A DNA stretch of 64,000 bases from Allium sativum (Eukaryota; Streptophyta; Magnoliopsida; Asparagales; Amaryllidaceae). The DNA is taken from positions 164,807,579 to 164,871,578 of the forward strand of contig CM060926.1 in NCBI GenBank assembly GCA_030737875.1. The letters run 5' to 3'. Numbering within the stretch: the stretch's first letter is position 1; each line of letters begins with the position of its first letter. The position numbers and the translations under genes were made by a program. The notes under the pieces were generated by a model. That model had not been told where the DNA came from. It saw only the letters and a list, made by a program, of their open reading frames with translations, and searched no databases. This document shows positions 1 to 11,300 of the stretch, one piece after another.

Positions 1-60
1 CCCGTACTAGTATCCCAACCCGTGTCAAGTGTTGACCATAAAATGATCCCATGCCCAATG
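1..60 (-). repeat. Element B left LTR, outer segment
   Basis: These 60 bases align with 19607-19667 of the right LTR of B and continue, after element A, at 13435. The last five bases, caatg, are the target duplication of A. Confidence 0.9.
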
Positions 61-71
61 TGTAACGACCC

Positions 72-136
72 GGATTTTTGGCGACTTTGGTTATCGACAT
101 AAGCACGATGTCGATAACCAAAACATCGAAAAATCC
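72..136 (-). other. Terminal hairpin of the A LTR (left copy)
   Basis: TTTGGTTATCGACAT (86-100) pairs perfectly with 108-122 around a 7-base loop, and an outer stem GGATTTTT/AAAAATCC closes it. It lies 11 bp from the LTR edge, so in the RNA it would sit just before the primer-binding site. Repeated at 8345-8409; a structurally similar but different sequence lies at the end of E. Confidence 0.75.
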
Positions 137-2018
137 TGGTAATTAGTGAAAGAAATTAGAGGGTGAGGATAGATAAGATAGAAATTTAGAATAGAAGAAG
201 AAGAACACAACATCAGAGTAACACGAATCTCACAGCGGAATGAATAACATATAATATATGTAACATAACTTTGAAATATACATCTGTATTTGAATATACA
301 TCATTATCAAAGTACAACACTTACAACACAGCAGAAATAACTATAGCTATATGATCCTGAAGCCTCCTGCTCCAGCTCTTCAACTATATCTGTAAAATCC
401 CGACTACTTGACTGCCCATACAAATTTAGGCACCCAAGAGTTTAGGGAAAACAACAAAGTAAACTCCGTGTCAGTCATGGGACTGGTGTGAGTAAAACAG
501 TTAAAAACAGTTGAACAAGTAAACGATATCTCATAAGACCACGCCGCATAACGGAACGAGTTTTTCCCTTATGAGAATCCAAATATCTTTATATCAAAAA
601 CCTTTTGATATTATAATAATGTCTATCAACCACAGTATATATATAATCATCTAGCAAAAACGCTTTCATCTCACGTTCTACATATATAGTACACAATCAA
701 AACCGCAAGCACGTATTGGGTAATGGATTTCCAACTATGACAAGGTATGGAACCACCTTTCGTTCGTGTACCTCTAGAGAGGAATACACTGGGTTCAACA
801 AGAACATCTTGCAACCCGGCCACACATGACCGACCACTCATTTCGCTTGAGTGTATCGAATGTATATCACCAACAGTTGGGATCAGCAACCGTTTCCCGA
901 ATGGGACAGCATCAACAATAGATTTTTAGAAGTAACTGAAACTCTAGATCAGGTGATTATACACCCTACTTCGGTGCGACCGACTTAGCCATGCTGCCTG
1001 CCCGATTTTTGTCATTTACCGGATGATGAGGCTAGAAGCTACACTTTATCATCACACCAGATTCATTTTGAATGCCACATCATCAAATCCATCAAATCAC
1101 CGATTGACGTCCTCAACCATACATTACGCGTTAGCTAAAAGAAGTTTCCTTTTTCGCTTCCACTCTTGGTACAGTTGGAGAAATCAATATACGTGATCGT
1201 CTGGACATACTCTGTCAGACATCCGTCCATACAAGTCATCCAGGAATAGGATGAACCGAAGGCACTATTCTGTAAACAGGATAGCCTTTGCATAACTCCG
1301 TCTTCAATTTCCTTTGGCATATATGATTCGCAACGCTTATGCCAATACAGAGTGGTTCTTTGGATAATAATCCAACCGGTCTCTCCATATTAACAACGTT
1401 AAAATGGTCAAAACTTCGATAGTCTACGATTTAACTATCGAATAAAACAAGTGTGCAACCAACGATATTATTTCCAAATGGAAATTATATCGATCAAACA
1501 TCGTTCAACATTTATCTCTTTAATTCATTAATTTTACTTATCTCCGGTTTCCCTATATTCAATAATTCCTATTGTCTAAATTTGGAGAATATATGTTATT
1601 AACAATGGAAAACATTTCCATTTCTCATTTTCTTTATAAGAAAACATTTCTGGTTTCTTCTTTGGAAAACATTTCCAAAGCTTCTTCAATGGACTTAGAC
1701 AGATGTTTAAACAAACCATCGCGATGCCAACCCAAACCATTTCCTTTACTGCCGAACATTAACTATTCCTTAGTTAAAACGAAGCCAATCAAGTTGGGGT
1801 AGAACTACCTCTCAGACCTTAACTGAACAACATTTCTAACTTTGAAATTGGCAAAGTTCACTTTATACTCCTTTTACTGACTTCCTTACTTAACTCTCGT
1901 TCGAATAAATCTCTATTCGATTTATTCTATTTGATTTACTCTATTCACTTAGCTCCTATCGAATAAACTATATTCGATAGCTCTTTTAATTCTATTTGAA
2001 TACTATATATTTGATTTA

Positions 2019-2440
2019 CCCATTTCATTCTATTCGAATAAACTATATTCGATTTACTCCTTTTACTTTCTATTCGAATAAACTATATTCGATTAACTCA
2101 TTTTACTTTCTATTCGAATAACTATATTCGATTAACTCATTTGCTTCTATTCGAATAACTATATTCGATTAACTCATTTGCTTCTATTCGAATAACTATA
2201 TTCGATTAACTCATTTGCTTCTATTTGAATAACTATATTCGATTAACTCATTTGCTTTTATTCGAATAACTATATTCGATTAACTCATTTGCTTCTATTC
2301 GAATAACTATATTCGATTAACTCATTTGCTTTTATTCGAATAACTATATTCGATTAACTCATTTGCTTCTATTCGAATAACTATATTCGATTAACTCATT
2401 TGCTTCTATTCGAATAACTATATTCGATTAACTCATTTGC
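2019..2440. repeat. 37-bp tandem array, each unit a hairpin (A left LTR)
   Basis: About ten copies of a 37-bp unit. Every unit contains the inverted repeat TCGAATA-ACTA-TATTCGA. The first copies are slightly longer and more diverged. The right LTR has about one unit more, which accounts for nearly all of the 39-bp LTR length difference. Confidence 0.9.
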
Positions 2441-2628
2441 TTTAACTCTAATCGATTAACTAACATCGATTAGCTCCTTTTACTTTAACACTAATCCATT
2501 AAACTAACATCGATTAGTTCCTTTTACTTTAACACTAATCGATTAAACTAACATCGATTAGTTCCTTTTACTTTAACACTAATCGATTAAACTAACATCG
2601 ATTAGTTCCTTTTACTTTAACACTAATC
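2441..2628. repeat. 44-bp tandem array, each unit a hairpin (A left LTR)
   Basis: About four copies of a 44-bp unit directly adjoining the 37-bp array. Full units carry CTAATCGAT and ATCGATTAG as 9-bp inverted arms separated by nine bases. The sequence differs from the 37-mer but the design (short palindrome plus T-rich spacer) is the same. The matching right-LTR array is at 10753-10940. Confidence 0.88.
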
Positions 2629-2940
2629 ATTTATAAAGATTACTTTTAGTAACAGTTCTTCACTTTACAAATGATTTCCCTTTTATACAACTCTATTCAT
2701 TTTAAAAACATTTTTCCCTTTTATTTATTTTCGAAATATTTCCTTTTATAAAATCTGTTGATTTTATAAAATCCCTTTATTTCAATATACATTGAAATAA
2801 TCCTTTTTACATCCCAGGGTCTTTTATAATATTTAAAATATCGAATAACAATGATCAACATCATTTCAACACACATAATCCATAACAGATTATATAACAC
2901 ACCATATATCACAATATATGAAAACAGTAAAATAAATGTT

Positions 2941-2962
2941 GAGGAATCCAGTTGGATTCCTC
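2941..2962. other. Conserved 22-bp hairpin (A left LTR)
   Basis: Arms GAGGAATCCA and TGGATTCCTC separated by two bases. The same element occurs at 11253-11274, 32526-32547 (E) and 55380-55401 (F), with a compensatory pair change in F. Confidence 0.75.
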
Positions 2963-4323
2963 CAACCTGTCTCCCTGCATCACAGATGTTAAACAATATA
3001 GATAACATCACTTTCAGTTCCGTATGATATATTCTGTTCAACAGAATCAATATAAAACTTTAACTAACTGACTAGCAGTTCAATCAAACAGTCAACACAC
3101 AGTCAATCAGCCAATATCTAACAGTTCTAAAAATACAACATGAAATTATAAAGTGTTCAGAGTTAGTGAGATTTACTCACATTAGCAGTTCATCGTTAAA
3201 GAACGATAAACTGTTGTTTGATTTGAATCAAACAATTTATTTCGCCATAACTTCAAACTAGCTCCAATCCAATCCCAGTCAATTCCATTGGGTAGTGTCC
3301 GTCCATACGATCCCGATGGATCTTGTTTCACTGAATTCCGATATCATACGAGAAAGATACGATTATTTTAAGTTATTACACTAGTATAAATTTTAAATGT
3401 TTAACTTAATTAATTTTCCTATTAGGCCTTACCTATCCAAGTCGGCCCATCACATCCCATACCCAAACGACCCTCCTTGTATTTCTTCCCCAACACAAAA
3501 ATGCGCCCCTTTCTTCCTGATACACTGTGCACCCGCGTGTACTTCCTCCATTGACACGGAGTACGAGACATCAATTCATCAAACGAACTACATCGCTACG
3601 CTTCTCGCCCGAAACTCCACCTTCTCGTCACCACTGTGCCTACTCCGGTCTCCTCTGGCAAATTCCGACCTGCTGCCCTCGTTGTCACTTCCAGGTGACG
3701 CGTTTTGACTCCCACCACCAAAGCCCAATCCGATTCTACCTTCCAACTCGTCTTGCCTCACTAATCGCCCCCGTATTCTCAGTTTCACCAACGGTGCCCT
3801 CTAAAAGATTCCGACCCTAGGACTCCACGGTGGCTCCACCTACAGGTAGAGATACTTTTTACCACCGAACTCCTCATTTTTAATGCCACACGAGCGCCTT
3901 GACCTCCTAAATGCATCGCCACCTCCACCTTGGCTTGACACAGCCTCTAACTCCGCCAACGATGAACCCTACCCTTCACTGCAACAAATTAGAGCGAACC
4001 TTAAAGTCGGTCGAACCCAAAATGAAGGGTACTCAAGTGAATCTCTTTAGGTTATGAGTCCAACAGATCAATCACTATTGAATTTCATTGAGTGAGGTAT
4101 TTGATTTAATTACTCGACAAAAAGTGAAATTGGCGGCCTCGTTTTGTTACAGACGATGAAGAAACAAATTAGGTCTTAAGGAAAAAGTAAACGTTTATAT
4201 AATAGTGTTAGCTTCCAAGTCCTATGGTAGAAGTTTCGGCCACGGTAGAATGTAAAAAGGGGGTACGTGGACCTCTGTTGATCACTGAAAGTTAGATATT
4301 TTATTTTAGCATTCCTGGTGACC

Positions 4324-4333
4324 CTTATATATG
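4324..4333 (-). promoter_or_regulatory. TATA box of A (left LTR)
   Basis: Minus strand reads ATATATAAGG. It lies about 784 bp from the sense start of the LTR; a TATA box lies at nearly the same distance (about 782 bp) in the related LTR E. This fixes U3 at roughly 0.8 kb. Confidence 0.55.
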
Positions 4334-5117
4334 AAGTTCTGTTCTCATCCGGACGGCCAACGACAGAAATAAATATACCATTTTGATGAGCTTGGTGTCA
4401 CGATCCCAAAAATATAATAATACCGGTAGATTAACTCATATTTTGAAACTTTAAAAATGTTGATTTCAGGGTGCGAAATACTTCCAATAAAAAGTTGCTT
4501 ATTTAATTAATTAAAAATTTCAATAAAATTATAAAAATCAAATTATCACTATTTTCCCAAAAGAACCTTGTCTAAATTCAAAACCGATATCTAGTTATAT
4601 TGAGTAAACCGTTACGGTCGATAAACGATTCTATAGCGACTATTTTAAAATTTGATTTGGAGATAAATCAAAATCTACACGACGAAATCCTGAATTTTCT
4701 CTTCTACTAGAAAGATATACTCCACCAGCTCCACACGTTTCTTGTTTCATAGGAATCCGGCTTAAAACGAATCATGTACATTCAGTTGAAGTTCGAATCA
4801 CCAATTTTCGAACTGCAGCGCCATTTTGAGCTCGTTTATAATTATATTATAAACTATACGTTCAACTGTCGACGATTGAATATATTCGTTATTCAAATTC
4901 AATTCCAAGCTGAATTAAATATCACAGATGATCCGGTTCACACCATATCGTCATTTCGGCCAATTCTGTTTATTTCAAAATTAAATATATTATTTAATTT
5001 ATTATTTAAATTAAATATTCACCATTATTTAATTCCACGCCCATTAAATTCACTAACCCACCATTTATATAATTAAATAAATTAATTCTAATACCTCTGC
5101 CAATGCGGGTCATTACA

Positions 5118-5153
5118 ATCTTCCCCACTTAAAATAATTTCGTCCTCGAAATT
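5118..5153 (-). other. Polypurine tract and preceding hairpin of A
   Basis: On the minus strand the sequence before the 3' LTR ends AAGTGGGGAAGAT, a polypurine tract for plus-strand priming. Just before it, AATTTCG-AGGA-CGAAATT forms a 7-bp hairpin (5136-5153). B and C have the same arrangement with GATTTCG-GGGA-CGAAATC, so the outer pair has changed from A:T to G:C while pairing is kept. Confidence 0.85.
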
Positions 5154-5284
5154 GCTAAAAAGTAGAGGACGACCCTATCGACTGGTTAGAACATATTTGT
5201 TCATTTCTTAACTTCAGTTTCAACTGAACCAATTTAATTTCAATTAAATTATTAATTAATTAATGAAAATTTTCAAAAATCCTG

Positions 5285-5430
5285 AAAATTTTCTAACTCC
5301 TTAACTCTTCGAAATTTTTTGCCAGCACCTCCTTTGTACTGGTCAATCGGTCAAACCCCAACTCGCCTCTCCGGGCCATCTCCATCCCAAAAGAAAATCA
5401 AACAGCCAAGTGGCTTGCCAATTCGGCTCA
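5285..5430 (-). repeat. Conserved non-coding module, copy 1
   Basis: In sense: an AGCCnnTTGGC-type start, a pyrimidine-rich run, then GTACAAAGGAGGT and TTAAGGAGTTAGAA. More diverged than the copies at 6528-6670, 57109-57242 and 62084-62218, but all landmarks are in the same order. Confidence 0.7.
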
Positions 5431-6527
5431 TAAATCTTATATCCAACAGAAATATAAATTTGTACCTTTTGTCGGCATATCATTATATCCCTTCCACCTG
5501 TTATTTAATTCAGCGGATACAATGGTTATCCCAATCAAATCCCCATCTTCCTTTATCCACGACACAATCATTCGCTTATATCCTAAGTCGAATTTTATTT
5601 CAAATTCGAGTCCCATTCTCGATTTCAAACTTTTAACTTCCCAATCCCATTTTCATTTCAGATTCTTATCTCGACAATCCAATTTTATCCAAGAATAATT
5701 TTTTCCTGATATCGTTCTATTTCCATTCAGTTTTCACTTAACTGTTTCAATTCAATCTCAGCTTACTTTCGCAAACTTCTATTTAAATTTGTTCTAAATT
5801 CAAACAGTCTATTCCTGGGAATTTTAAACGGTTTACTTTTTCAAAAATCAAATTTTCCTTTTTGAAATCCAACTGAGCCCTTAATCAACATTCCATTAGT
5901 TAAATCACTTCTCTATTCCTTTATCAATATTTGTTGACCAAATATTTTCAATTACCTTATTGGTCTTTTATGTTATTTGGAAAACATTTCTGAATATCGC
6001 CTTCCTTTATTTTCTAAACTTTAGAAAATATATGCTATTTATAATTGGAAAATATTCCAATTTCTTATCTCTTTTCCAATCTCGTTTTTTCTATACTTAG
6101 GAAATATTTAACGTTTATTTCCAAGCTTACACTTATTTGGGTTAAAACGGATGTTGTGTAAAACATCGTTACGACAATCCAAATACTATATTCAACTAAC
6201 TCTTATTCAACATTGATTTTCGAGCCTGAAATCTTACTATTTATTTGTTAATAATGAAATCAATCAAGTTGGGGTATAACTACCTCTCAGACCTTGACTG
6301 AATAACATTTATAATGTCAAAACAGATATGACTACTTACTCGCATAATCAATACCATACAACTACTTATTCCCTTTTAAACACGTATACACTTTCTCTTT
6401 CTATTCTTACTAGATTTTATTCTAGACTTCTTTTTTGATTTTACTATTCTATTTCTAAGTTCGTTTCCTTATCGACTTCTATATATATTGATATATAGAT
6501 TTCTAGTTATCAGTTTTTCTTAAAAAT

Positions 6528-6670
6528 ATTCTAACTCCTTAAATTCATGGAAAAATTTGCCATAACCTCCTTTGTACTGGGAGTATCGGGATATTTCAAA
6601 TAGCCTCCCATGGCCCTGACCAATCCAAAAGAAAAAGAAAAAGCCAAGCGGCTAGCCGATACGGCGCATA
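6528..6670 (-). repeat. Conserved non-coding module, copy 2
   Basis: In sense: CGGCTAGCCGCTTGGC, CTTTTTC repeats, about 60 variable bases, then AGTACAAAGGAGGTTATGGC and TTTAAGGAGTTAGAA. Closely matches the copies in F and G, where it lies inside the LTR instead. Confidence 0.8.
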
Positions 6671-8319
6671 AAATGTCATATATGAATTAAATACATACCT
6701 TTCCGTCGAGCATTCTATTTATATACCTTCATACCTTATCCATACATATCTCATGTATATTTATACATTTCTAATTCATTTCAACTTCCAATCATTTTAA
6801 CTTAGTTCGTTAAGTGATTTTCAAATTACCGGTTTGCCCATTTCACCTTTCAAAGTTCAACTTCAACTTCAAAACTTGACTAACTAATTCCTCTCGACTT
6901 AGTTAATTCTATTCAATTTCTATTCAAATTTTATATTTGAATTTCATTTGAATTCTATTTGAATCTTCTTTATTCAAATTTCACTTTCAATTCTATTTGA
7001 ATTCTCGACATTCGAATTTCATTTCACTTTCGATATTCAAATCCTATATTTGAAATCTCTTATATTTTCTATATCCAAACGCCATTTGAATTTCTATATT
7101 CAAATTCTATATCACTTCCATTGAATTTCATATATTCAAACTCCCTTTGAATTTCTATATTCAATTTGAATTACAAATATTCAAATTCCCTTTTAAATCC
7201 TTTATTCAATTTCTATGTCACTTCTCTTATTCAAATTCTATTTGATTTCTCTTACGTCAAATTCTATTCGATTTCTCTTATTCAAATTCTATTCGATTTC
7301 TCATATGTCAAATTCTATTCGATTTCTCATATTCAAATTCCCTCTATTCAAATTTCTTTAAATAAGTCTCGATTTCAATTCCTTTTGAAATCGATATTTC
7401 TACCTTTGGAAGATAGATTTCCCTTTCAATTTCACACTATTATTTTATTTCTGAATTATCCGATGATAATTCTTTTCACTTCATTGATAAACTTCGTTTA
7501 TAAAAGAACTTCTCGTTTTATTTCTTTTAAACAAGTTAATATTTCAAATCTATTTCAAAGTTCAAATTCTATATTTTAAACCCCATTTTGAAATTCAACA
7601 CAACTTGTCTTTCCCAAAACAAATTCAAAACAATATCTCTGGTAGTAATTCATCACTTACAACTCGAAAATGAATACTGATGATGCAGCTGTCATCATCA
7701 GAATCTATTTTCCAGCGATCGAAGTGAGTTCAATACTATAAAACCATTTCTAAACATTTCCACTTTGAAATCCATTTCAAAATATAATTCACACTGCTTG
7801 TAAAACAATTTAAAATCTCCCAGGATCTTAAATTTTCCTTATTTTTTATCCAAATCCATTTACAAACACTTATCCAATTCTCCAGAGTTTAAATTCAATT
7901 TCTGGTTTAAATTTCAGATTTAACTCATCTGATTTCACGTATTTCACTTATATGAATATGATTGGTTATTTACATAACCATTTAATTTAAAATCTTTCCC
8001 GATTATAATAACAACCAATATATCCATTATATATCAAAATATACTTTGGGTAAAATTATTTTCATTTACTCTCTTTCAAAACATATCGTGCCGACCCATC
8101 GTATTCGAGTGTTTACAAAATCCCTACCGATACAGTGGATCAAACTGATCGTCCAGAACTCATAAACAACTCAACCAATGAATCTCCACAATATAAAACA
8201 AATTTTTATATCAATAACAAATACGTTCACTCGTATATATACACTCAATCTCAGTCTAGAGTATTGCTAACCCTATCTCTACCGAGTCACGCCACAGAGC
8301 CAAGTAATTCTTAACTTAT

Positions 8320-8331
8320 GCTCTGATACCA
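8320..8331 (-). other. Primer-binding site of A
   Basis: GCTCTGATACCA on the plus strand is TGGTATCAGAGC on the sense strand, the classic plant initiator tRNA-Met site. It is separated from the 5' LTR (starting 8334) by two bases, as in B and C. Confidence 0.92.
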
Positions 8332-8333
8332 AC

Positions 8334-11300
8334 TGTAACGACCCGGATTTTCGGTGACTTTGGTTATCGACATAAGCACGATGTCGATAACCAAAACATC
8401 GAAAAATCCTGGTAATTAGTGAAAGAAATTAGAGGGTGAGGATAGATAAGATAGAAATTTAGAATAGAAGAAGAAGAACACAACATCAGAGTAACACGAA
8501 TCTCACAGCGGAACGAATAACATAAAATATATGTAACATAACTTTGAAATATACATCTGTATTTGAATATACATCATTATCAAAGTACAACACTTACAAC
8601 ACAGCGGAAATAACTATAGCTATATGATCCTGAAGCCTCCTGCTCCAGCTCTTCAACTATATCTGTAAAATCCCGACTACTTGACTGCCCATACAAATTT
8701 AGGCACCCAAGAGTTTAGGGAAAACAACAAAGTAAACTCCGGGTCAGTCATGGGACTGGTGTGAGTAAAACAGTTAAAAACAGTTGAACAAGTAAACGAT
8801 ATCTCATAAGACCACGCCGCATAACGGAACGGGTTTTTTCCCTTATGAGAATCCAAATATCTTTATATCAAAAACCTTTTGATATTATAATAATGTCTAT
8901 CAACCACAGTATATATATAATCATCTAGCAGAAACGCTTTCATCTCACGTTCTACATATATAGTACACAATCAAAACCGCAAGCACGTATTGGGTAATGG
9001 ATTTCCAACTATGACAAGGTATGGAACCACCTTTCGCTCGTGTACCTCTAGAGAGGAATACACTGGGTTCAACAAGAACATCTTGCAACCCGGCCACACA
9101 TGACCGACCACTCATTTCGCTTGAGTGTATCGAATGTATATCACCAACAGTTGGGATCAGCAACCGTTTCCCGAATGGGACAGCATCAACAATAGATTTT
9201 TAGAAGTAACTGAAACTCTAGATCAGGTGATTATGCACCCTACTTCGGTGCGACCGACTTAGCCATGCTGCCTGCCCGATTTTTGTCATTTACCGGATGA
9301 TGAGGCTAGAAGCTACGCTTTATCATCACACCAGATTCATTTTGAATGCCACATCATCAAATCCATCAAATCACCGATTGACGTCCTCAACCATACATTA
9401 CGTGTTAGCTAAAAGAAGTTTCCTTCTTCGCTTCCACTCTTGGTACAGTTGGAGAAATCAATATACGTGATCGTCTGGACATACTCTGTCAGACATCCGT
9501 CCATACAAGTCATCCAGGAACAGGATGAACCGAAGGCACTATTATGCAAACAGGATAGCCCTTGCATAACTCCATCTTCAATTTCCTTTGGCATATATGA
9601 TTCGCAACGCTTATGCCAATACAAAGTGGTTCTTTGGATAATAATCCAACCGGTCTCTCCATATTAACAACGTTAAAATGGTCAAAACTTCGATAGTCTG
9701 TGATTTAACTATTGAATAAAACAAGTGTGAAACCAACGATATTATTTCCAAATGGAAATTATATCGATCAAACATCATTCAACATTTATCTCTTTAATTC
9801 ATTAATTTTACTTATCTCCGGTTTCCCTATATTCAATATTTCCTATTTTCTAAATTTGGAGAATATATGTTATTAACAATGGAAAATATTTCCATTTCTC
9901 GTTTCCTTTATAAGAAAACATTTCTGGTTTCTTCTTTGGAAAACATTTCCAAAGCTTCTTCATTGGACTTAGACAGATGTTTAAACAAACCATCGCGATG
10001 CCAACCCAAACCATTTCCTTTACTGCCGAACATTAACTATTCCTTAGTTAAAACGAAGCCAATCAAGTTGGGGTAGAACTACCTCTCAGACCTTAACTGA
10101 ACAACATTTCTAACTTTGAAATTGGTAAAGTTCACTTTATATTCCTTTTACTGACTTCCTTACTTAACTCTCGTTCGAATAAATCTCTATTCGATTTATT
10201 CTATTTGATTTACTCTATTCACTTAGCTCCTATCGAATAAACTATATTCGATAGCTCTTTTAATTCTATTTGAATACTATATATTTGATTTACCCATTTC
10301 ATTCTATTCGAATAAACTATATTCGATTTACTCCTTTTACTTTCTATTCGAATAAACTATATTCGATTAACTCATTTTACTTTCTATTCGAATAACTATA
10401 TTCGATTAACTCATTTGCTTCTATTCGAATAACTATATTCGATTAACTCATTTGCTTCTATTCGAATAACTATATTCGATTAACTCATTTGCTTTTATTC
10501 GAAATAACTATATTCGATTAACTCATTTGCTTCTATTCGAATAACTATATTCGATTAACTCATTTGCTTTTATTCGAATAACTATATTCGATTAACTCAT
10601 TTGCTTCTATTCGAATAACTATATTCGATTAACTCATTTGCTTTTATTCGAATAACTATATTCGATTAACTCATTTGCTTCTATTCGAATAACTATATTC
10701 AATTAACTCATTTGCTTCTATTCGAATAACTATATTCGATTAACTCATTTTCTTTAACTCTAATCGATTAACTAACATCGATTAGCTCCTTTTACTTTAA
10801 CACTAATCCATTAAACTAACATCGATTAGTTCCTTTTACTTTAACACTAATCGATTAAACTAACATCGATTAGTTCCTTTTACTTTAACACTAATCGATT
10901 AAACTAACATCGATTAGTTCCTTTTACTTTAACACTAATCATTTATAAAGATTACTTTTAGTAACAGTTCTTCACTTTACAAATGATTTCCCTTTTATAC
11001 AACTCTATTCGTTTTAAAAACATTTTTCCCTTTTATTTATTTTCGAAATATTTCCTTTTATAAAATCTGTTGATTTTATAAAATCCCTTTATTTCAATAT
11101 ACATTGAAATAATCCTTTTTACATCCCAGGGTCTTTTATAATATTTAAAATATCGAATAACAATGATCAACATCATTTCAACACACATAATCCATAACAG
11201 ATTATATAACACACCATATATCACAATATATGAAAACAGTAAAATAAATGTTGAGGAATCCAGTTGGATTCCTCCAACCTGTCTCCCTGCATCACAGATG

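Larger units (their letters stand above)
61..5117 (-). repeat. Element A 3' LTR (left copy)
   Basis: Collinear over its whole length with 8334-13429. In sense orientation it begins TGTAATGACCC at 5117 and ends GGGTCGTTACA at 61, an 11-bp terminal inverted repeat with one mismatch. Going downstream in sense: ~780 bp AT-rich U3, a TATA box (4324-4333), a GC-richer block (about 3450-4040), conserved hairpins, 44-bp and 37-bp tandem arrays, then conserved blocks shared with E and F and a terminal hairpin. The open frames in it are short and show no protein-level conservation. Confidence 0.93.
5154..8319 (-). other. Internal region of LARD A, non-coding, LTR-like
   Basis: About 3.2 kb, AT-rich, with no retroviral protein motif. 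In sense it holds a diverged stretch of short repeats around AATTTGAATAT (about 7330-6890), a conserved module (6670-6528), the motif CTGAGAGGTAGTTATACCCC (about 6290-6265), blocks around AATATTTCCTAAGTATAG, and a second copy of the module (5430-5285). This order is collinear with the middle of the F LTR (about 55900-57850), so the interior appears to descend from LTR sequence rather than from gag-pol. Confidence 0.7.

Noticed and set aside
671..889. A 72-codon frame starting LLIPTVGDIHSIHSS, present at 671-889, 8945-9163 (minus) and 58459-58677 (plus) with equal length in A and F.
   Set aside because: Between A and F I count about ten amino-acid-changing against four silent differences, and the frame is broken in E. 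The block is conserved as DNA/RNA, not as protein.
2019..2628. Regular direct repeats resembling a CRISPR array.
   Set aside because: There are no unique spacers, it lies in a plant LTR, and the units are contiguous.
3397..3820. Open frames in the GC-richer block of the A LTR (also 11709-12132).
   Set aside because: Identical in both LTRs only because these are recent copies; no counterpart in E, F or G.
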